This document shows positions 57,980 to 64,000 of a stretch of 64,000 bases of DNA, piece by piece; the stretch's first letter is position 1, and each line of letters begins with the position of its first letter. Under the pieces are notes generated by a model. The model had not been told where the DNA came from. It saw nothing but the letters and a program-made list of their open reading frames with translations, and ran no database searches. This DNA comes from Tamarix chinensis. Its lineage: Eukaryota > Streptophyta > Magnoliopsida > Caryophyllales > Tamaricaceae. Location of the stretch: NCBI GenBank assembly GCA_030549775.1, contig CM060177.1, positions 33,510,514 to 33,574,513 of the forward strand, written 5' to 3'. The position numbers and the translations under genes were made by a program.

Positions 57980-58738
57980 CTATTGGAAAAAATCTATAAG
58001 ACGTAACAGATCTCCGCGCATTGTTGACTCGATGTGGGAGCTAACGACCTTATCCTCCAAATCATCGAGCCAGAAAGAACATTCTTCCGTCGTGACGGCC
58101 TTCGCCTCGGGATTCGTGTACCATCTACATATGACGCTAGCAATCTTTAACACGTACATACCACAATCGTGGTAATTTCTTTGCTGAGGAGTATACCAGT
58201 TCGAGAATTCCGCCTCTTGATCCAAAAAGTTTCTTCTCTTCTTCTTCTTCTTCTTTTTCTTGTTCTTCGATTCATCGGAAGGAACATACCCACCGCACCC
58301 TCTGGCACCGACAAACCCTTTGATAACATCGTAGAGCTGTTCGGCAGGCGAAGTATTAAACCCTTTGAGACTATCATGGTGTACGAACGTGTTCAAGGGT
58401 CTGTAATAAACGAGCAGACTCCAGTGATTCCCGCCGGCCGCCCTATCTGCGCCGTCGTTGTCGTTCACGGCGAAGAATATAAGCTTTCTCTGGTGCAGTT
58501 TCAGGGGCTCGATGCATCCCTGTACGCTATCGTAATCGTAACAGTTGGAGAGGAAGAAGGAGACGGAAGGCGAGACGAGAAGGATATCTCGCGTGTCGTA
58601 GGTTAAGGAAAGGTAGTTGAAGTAGAAATCTATGAGGGTATCGTTAATGTAGTTCGGCCCTCCAAGAATTTCGACGTCGCGTGATGTTATTGTTACGCCG
58701 TTGAAACATACGACCGTATCGCGCTCGCGCTCGCCCAT
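57980..58738 (-). CDS. DEN1: NEDD8-specific cysteine protease (DEN1/SENP8 type, peptidase C48)
   Basis: A single uninterrupted 252-residue frame. The Ulp1-type catalytic triad is complete: His105 in GNHWSLLVYY, Asp122 in HHDSLKG, Cys192 in NYHDCGMYVL, with Gln185 or Gln186 as the oxyanion residue. The N-terminal segment ILGGPNYINDTLIDFYFNYL matches the substrate-binding start of the family. DEN1/SENP8 proteases trim the NEDD8 precursor and remove NEDD8 from non-cullin substrates. The enzyme should be cytosolic and nuclear, with no signal peptide or membrane segment. Length is close to family members. An insertion with a run of lysines (about 160-168), encoded by CTT repeats on the plus strand, lies in a loop between Asp and Cys and may vary in length. 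The stop codon lies about 20 bp from the Gypsy III remnant. The symbol rests on motif pattern and length. A related Ulp1 family protein is the alternative. Confidence 0.9.
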   Translation of the reverse strand: MGERERDTVVCFNGVTITSRDVEILGGPNYINDTLIDFYFNYLSLTYDTRDILLVSPSVSFFLSNCYDYDSVQGCIEPLKLHQRKLIFFAVNDNDGADRAAGGNHWSLLVYYRPLNTFVHHDSLKGFNTSPAEQLYDVIKGFVGARGCGGYVPSDESKNKKKKKKKKRRNFLDQEAEFSNWYTPQQRNYHDCGMYVLKIASVICRWYTNPEAKAVTTEECSFWLDDLEDKVVSSHIESTMRGDLLRLIDFFQ

Positions 58739-61651
58739 CGTTAGTTCGTGAGGAAATAGGTTGATGGGCGGGGGAGAAAAGGGTTGGCCTGTTTAATATG
58801 AGAGAGGATCAGGTAGGTAGGGTACGGTACGGCGAGGAGAGTGAGGAGGTTATGAGCGTGCGACCGATTTCTCTCCTTCACTTCATATACTGTGGGCCGT
58901 GTCTAAATTAGTTACCGGAACTAGCTTCTCTGTTCGTATTAACTACTTAATGTGGGGCCCTCTCTGACAAATGAAAATTTTTAGTTCCTTTTCTTCCAAA
59001 AAAAAAAAAATAGAGATACTAACTTTAATTATTAGATTTGATTCCCTGTTGCGAATATCACCGATAGATTTTCCACTTGTTATCACTTTGATTTCCGTAA
59101 TATTGACACGGATGCTAGTTATAACTACTTAAAATGAATAATCAAGTTTAATAACAATACAGCTAAAAATTAGGAACATAATACAAACAAGAAACAAGAA
59201 TATAAGAAAAAGAAATACACAACTGGATAAACAAAGATAGACAAAAACGAAAGACTCGACGAGAGTTAGTTGTTAGTTTGAATAGAAAAGGGTATACACC
59301 CGATTTCCATTTCAGTAAAAAAAAAATTAATTTTATTGCCTGAGTAAAAATCACAACCTTTAAATATAGCGCTTATAATCGATATATATATAGATCTCAT
59401 ACACACCCTTTTGAAAATATATGTATAGGAGTCAATTATAACCATTAAATTAGTATTTAATCAACGATTAAGATTTAATACATACCTAACCTAAATTTGT
59501 TTTAATCTCATCCCTTAAATTCTCTAAATCTAACGGTCATTAAGAGTTCCTACATTTATATTTTAAATAATAGTTTATATAAGAACCTAAATCTATATAT
59601 ATATAATTACTACATAGATATAAATAATCATCATTACAATAGATATGATTAAATAAAAATATACATAACAAACAAAATAACTCACGTAATCAATATCAAA
59701 ATATACATAAGAGTCATAGTCGCAAACATAATTTCTATATATATGGATGTCACATACACATTACAAAAATTATTATTTAAGTATACATATATAATTACCA
59801 TATAATTAAACATAATTAAAATGATAAATGATACAATTATAGCACAAAATTAATCAAAATAAAAATACATTTTTTTATATGTTGGAATTATATCAATATA
59901 ACTTTCTATTTATGGTAAAAGAATCATGATCATTATGATATTTTTTTTATCAACACACATAATTTGTATAGAAATGGATGACACATACTAATAGAATTAC
60001 TCATTGTATGGATATATATAATTACTATATAAGTAGATATAATCACCTTATAAATTATCATAATCACACTAAAAATTCATCTCATAAATAGAAAAATAAA
60101 AAATATTATTTTTTTAATGTTAGAAGTATATAAATATAGTATCTATTTATAGAGGAAAAAATTATGATCATTGTGATATAATTTTATTTATTTAATTGAT
60201 AATCTAAAGTTAATATGGGCTAGTTTTAAAAATATATAAAAGAAAAGAAACGAAAAACTAATGCCACATTGAGGACAGTAAGTGCATTTTGCATATTACC
60301 AAATATACTTAATAATTTACCTAAAGTTATTAAAAAAAATAATTTAAATATAATTAGAATTAGATGAGGTAAATATAAGATTGATATATGATTTTAGTAA
60401 AATTAAATAATAAATGCTACACATATGATATTATTATTGACAAATGAAAATCAACTAAGAGTTATCAACATTTAAATAAATTAAGATACATATAGGTCCT
60501 AGTTGAATAAGGCAATACATAATTAAGACCTGATATGAAATAATGATATATAAAGTTATAATATGATAAAATATTTGGTTAACACGTATTATTTATATAT
60601 AAATGTGTTTGAAATAATACTAACATTTAATAAAAATTTTAAAAGTAAATAAATTGATTTACAATTACATTTTAGAAATGTAGTATATCACTACTATTTA
60701 CTTATAATTTTAAAGTTTGATAGATGTAATTTTATTATTTTTACGCTTCATCCCATATACCATTAAATCTAAAATTAATAATCAATAATATAATTTGTTG
60801 ATTAATTTTATTTATTAACAAAATACTATTTTACTAATTATAATGTACCCATAACTAACTATGTTATAGTCATTAATACTCATCCGTATAAAAAGGAAAG
60901 TTATTTTATCTATCTGCAGACTTTTTAAGTATTAATAAAATTAGTCTTAAAATTATACGTACAAAATTCTTTATAAAATAAAAACAATATTTAATGCATA
61001 GATAACGAGAAAAAAAAGTACGAGTAAAAACAAAAAATAGGTTTTAGCTTTTCTAAAATAATTTTTTTACTTCTAAAAATAGAGTGACACAATGATTTTT
61101 TTTTATACAAAAGGGAATATTTAGGCAGAACAAAAAAAATACAAATGTGCATTAAATTTAATTATAATTTACTCATAACTAATTTTACAATAATTGTAAT
61201 TATAAAAGTATAACTAAAAAATATACTTGTAAGGGGGGACATCCCTTCAAATGAAGGCTAATATTTTACTAAATAATAAAGGAGAACACAGAAATATGTT
61301 CATAAATTGATGATATAGCGAGCAACTGGCTCGAATAAAAAATAAAAATAAAAAATTGGCCCATTGTTCAGATACAGGCTGAATGAATTGAAATAAGAAA
61401 TTGGGGAAATATATAAGTGGGGACAAGAATCTTCTAACGAATTCTCAACATATTTTAATGCAATATATTAATGCTAACTCCGTATAGCATATTCTGCCCC
61501 TGTTGTATTTATTTATAATTTGATCGTCCAATCAACCAACATAGGATCAATAACAGAGGAGGAAGAATATATATTAAAGCAGAAAAAGGATCACATCCCG
61601 AATCACCAATCCCTTTAGAGCTGTTGATAGAGATCCAAACAGAAGCTGCTT
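58739..61651. other. AT-rich intergenic region between the protease gene and the DUF26 gene
   Basis: 58739-58910 is GC-richer and contains GGTACGGTACGG and GTGGGCCG motifs; it is probably the protease promoter and 5' UTR, though no clear TATA box is seen on the minus strand. From 58970 to 61400 the DNA is very AT-rich with many ATATAT stretches and no credible ORF. I see no repeat pair or RNA gene. Confidence 0.5.
61408..61578 (+). promoter_or_regulatory. Candidate TATA boxes of the DUF26 gene
   Basis: AAATATATAAGTGG (61408-61420) and TATATATTAAA (61568-61578) lie about 235 and 75 bp upstream of the start codon. Either could serve. A CCAAT motif lies at about 61528. The AT-rich background lowers confidence. 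Confidence 0.3.
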
Positions 61652-62636
61652 ATGATGCTGGCTCGCAGTATTACCAGACCTATTCTGCTAGCTTTCCTAT
61701 TGTTTCTGCTGCCCAAAATTGCTCGCTCAGATCCAAACTATGTGGTCAACTACTGTCAAGATGATGCGATCGGTAATTACACAAAGAACAGCACATATGA
61801 AACGAACCTCAATCTTCTTCTCCAAAACCTCGCTACTAAAGCTTCAATTAATGGCTTCTATAACTCCACAGTTGGTGAAGATCGAAACAAGGTTTATGGT
61901 CTCTTCTACTGCAGAGGTGATATCGAGTCATCATACTGTCACGAGTGTGTTCAGGCTGCGACCGAAAATATCCTAATCGGGTGCCCAAATCAGAAGGAAG
62001 CAATCATTTGGTACGAGGAATGTACGCTGCGTTATGCGAATCGATTGATATTCTCGGAGGAGGAAGAAACGCCATTGGCTTGGTCACATTCATTTGGCAA
62101 TGTCTCTGATCCCATTGAATTGAATCAGTTACTCCCAACAAATTTGGATGCTGTAATCAATCAGGCAGCTTTTAATACCTCTTTGCAAGGTTTTTCTACA
62201 AGAGATGCCAGGATAGATACTCACGAAGAGCTAGTCTTCCTAGCGCAATGCACTCCAGATATACTTGGTAGTCCCTGTTACACATGTCTGCAACAAGCAT
62301 TAACATACATACAGACGTGTTGTGGATCTGCAAGGGAAACACTGATGATTTTCACCCCGAGCTGCCAGCTTTTTTATCAATTGAGTCCATATTATACACG
62401 CACACATGTAGCGCAGAGCAGTGAAGGGAATCCACAATCTTTGCCAGGTAAGTTTGCACCACAGATACATATTACTACACACATCTCGTTGGTAGCCGAT
62501 CTGACATCCGAGACTTTAAGTAATCGATCTATGTGAATCATTATGAGCAGGAAATAGAATATGGCGCCTCTCCTTGGGCCTCCTTGCAGTTGCAATGCTG
62601 TGGCACTGGAATTCAGATTCAGGATCGTATAAGTAA
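61652..62636 (+). CDS. Two-exon DUF26 protein (cysteine-rich repeat secretory protein or CRK-derived)
   Basis: Exon 1 (61652-62447) and exon 2 (62551-62636) join in phase at GT-AG borders to give 293 residues. A signal peptide (1 to about 26) is followed by two DUF26 domains with C-X8-C-X2-C (C87/C96/C99 and C200/C209/C212). The short second exon encodes a hydrophobic stretch (LSLGLLAVAMLWHW) and a polar tail of 12 residues, then TAA. No kinase follows. DUF26 proteins act outside the cell; some bind mannose. The C-terminal hydrophobic segment could anchor it, as in plasmodesmata-located proteins, though it is short. It may be a CRK that lost its kinase exons. ATG at 61655 is an equally good start. 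If the intron is retained, a 294-residue variant with a different tail results. Confidence 0.8.
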
Positions 62637-62856
62637 GATCCTAATGTAAGCTTTGAACCAATACTAAATGATTTGTACAGAAAAATGAGGCTGAAATGGT
62701 AGATTGCACAGCATATATCTTGCACATAAGAATCCATTTCTTTTATATGTTTTTTTTTACACTCTCCTTTATCTTGGTTTTCAAGGATGATAAACAAGAA
62801 AACTTCATCACACTATGATAGGAACACAATCAAGTCTCCATCCATATTCAAGTTTT
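62637..62856. other. 3' flank of the DUF26 gene
   Basis: AT-rich, probably the 3' UTR and short spacer. No kinase-coding exon is recognisable before the copia LTR. Confidence 0.5.
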
Positions 62857-63214
62857 TGTTAGAAAGCTAAACGGTTGAGTACACTCTTTATTAGTTGTGA
62901 TTATAGCTGTTAATGTGGCAGTCAATTATGAGAGAGGGTTAGTTGCTTCTAACCTTTTTTCTAATATGCTCTTAGAGTTAGGGTATAAATACATGACTTG
63001 TAATATGAGAGAGAGACGGAACATAAGGAAGTTGTATTGCTGATTAGATCATCAATAAAGCCTAAAATTCTTTTTCTTTCCATTCGTAAATTCTCTTTCT
63101 TTGTTTATTTCCATTCTTGCATATTTCTTGAAAGCCATGATTCCTCCATTCTTCTTTACATATGATTGTCAATGTGTGATTGATTACGTTATTCTATTGG
63201 GATTAGTTCTAACA
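62857..63214 (+). repeat. Copia II 5' LTR
   Basis: TG...CA ends with the inverted terminal pair TGTTAG/CTAACA. It holds a TATA box (62984) and an AATAAAG poly(A)-like signal near 63053. The 3' LTR is outside the window, so the ends rest on the primer site and terminal repeats. Confidence 0.82.
62984..62991 (+). promoter_or_regulatory. TATA box in the Copia II LTR
   Basis: TATAAATA within GGGTATAAATACATGAC, about 65 bp before the poly(A)-like signal, a usual spacing for a copia LTR. Confidence 0.7.
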
Positions 63215-63216
63215 GC

Positions 63217-63228
63217 TGGTATTAGAGC
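63217..63228 (+). other. Primer binding site of Copia II
   Basis: TGGTATTAGAGC, one transition (C to T) from TGGTATCAGAGC, starts 2 bp after the LTR. Confidence 0.85.
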
Positions 63229-63249
63229 TTGTATTAGGATTGAGAATGG

Positions 63250-64000
63250 GGTACATGAAATTCAATATAGAGAAGTTTGATGGCAATGATGATTTCAGGC
63301 TATGGTGGTCGAAGGTGCATGCACTTTTAGAGCAATAGGGGCTTCAACAAGCACTCCTAGGTAAAGAGAGATTGCCGAATTTTTTTAGAGAAGATGGAAA
63401 AAGATGAGATACTAGAGAAGGCTCATTGCATTATAATATTAAGCCTTGGTGATAAAGTTCTTACAAAAGTTTCTAAATAAAACGACAACAAAGAATTTAT
63501 AGGATAAGTTTGAGATTCATTATATGACTAAAAACTTAATCACAAGGGTGATTTTAAAGAAAGGATTATATTCATTCAGAATGAAGGATGGGAAAACCTT
63601 GGAGGATCATTTGGATAACTCTAACATGATATTACTTGATCTTAGGAATGTGGAAGTTAAGGTGGATAATGAGAAACATGCCGTCATTTTGTTGAATTCT
63701 CTACCTCTTGATAGGTATGAAACTTTCTTTGACATGATCATGTTAAGTCATGAAAAGTAAATCCTTGAATCTATAGTTGTAACGTTGATGTCAAAAGAAT
63801 TAAAGAAGCAACAATTGATAAAGGAAGAGATTACTACTAAGAGTTTATATCTAATAGGAAAATCTAAAAGGAAAGACAAGAAAGGAACCAATAAATGGTG
63901 TTCCTAGTCTTAAAATAGTGGGAAGACTTCATGGAAATATTTCGATTGTCATAAGAAGGGCCATTTAAGAAAGGAATGTCCTAAGAGGAAGAAAAATGAG
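63250..64000 (+). pseudogene. Copia II gag, broken and incomplete
   Basis: The frame starts MKFNIEKFDGNDDFRLWW, the typical copia gag opening, then is broken by stops near 63340 and 63400. A clean stretch at 63524-63760 covers the UBN2-like core (LYSFRMKDGKTLEDHLD). The zinc knuckle near 63935-63980 reads YFDCHKKGHLRKEC, in which the first of the expected cysteines is Tyr (TAT, probably from TGT). The sequence ends 20 bp further on. Confidence 0.85.

Larger units (their letters stand above)
62857..64000 (+). mobile_element. Copia II: 5' part of a Ty1/copia element, running off the window
   Basis: A 358-bp 5' LTR (62857-63214, TGTTAGAAAGC to TTCTAACA) is followed by a primer site and a gag with stops. 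Pol lies beyond the window end. Confidence 0.88.

Overview
This window is nuclear DNA from a flowering plant, most likely a eudicot. The evidence is two DUF26 (gnk2-homologous) genes with plant intron signals, a plant-type NEDD8 protease gene, and Ty1/copia and Ty3/gypsy elements primed by initiator-Met tRNA. A 5S-carrying Cassandra element is also present. The sequence is AT-rich and dominated by nested LTR retrotransposons. I recognise only three host genes that look intact, and no tRNA or rRNA genes.

Layout. 1-5266 is AT-rich intergenic DNA with microsatellites. 5272-24867 is a degenerate Ty3/gypsy chromovirus (Gypsy I, target duplication GTACC). It is split by two giant LTR-only units: A1 (5605-11074, minus strand, duplication AATTT) and A2 (14726-23599, plus strand, duplication CATGT). 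A2 is itself interrupted by a 3.8-kb related LTR fragment bounded by a 59-bp direct repeat. A second chromovirus (Gypsy II, 24981-30139, duplication GTGCA) lies 113 bp downstream. Between them is a short open stretch that may be a remnant of a host exon. A complete six-exon cysteine-rich receptor-like kinase (CRK) gene occupies 31026-33847. It is followed by a full-length, recently inserted copia element (34391-39121, duplication CACGT) with five nonsense codons and no frameshift.

39647-55215 is another giant LTR (C, minus strand). It holds a LARD-like element (40876-51634) with LTRs of 4.9 and 4.3 kb around a 1.6-kb interior carrying a primer site and a decayed gag. The 5' LTR of that LARD carries a truncated Cassandra TRIM with 5S-like sequence. 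56646-57960 is a gypsy gag/protease remnant that ends about 20 bp from the stop codon of a NEDD8-specific protease gene (DEN1/SENP8 type, minus strand, 57980-58738). A two-exon DUF26 secreted or membrane-anchored protein gene lies at 61652-62636, and a second copia element begins at 62857 and runs off the window.

The most unusual signal is in the giant LTRs (A1, A2, the fragment in A2, the LARD LTRs and C). Their starts differ, but they share a downstream block: a six-unit array built on CCACCGGCTATAATAGTGG. Most units are followed by a short inverted repeat whose arms change together between copies (TAGGGT/ACCCTA, TAGGAC/GTCCTA, AGGGTA/TACCCT, AGGGAA/TTCCCT). Further on come a TCAGTAC/GTACTGA hairpin and a longer hairpin about 100 bp before the LTR end. 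Where a TATAAATA box is visible it lies upstream of the whole block, so the hairpins would form in the 5' leader of the transcript. I know of no described element with this arrangement, but that needs a database search.
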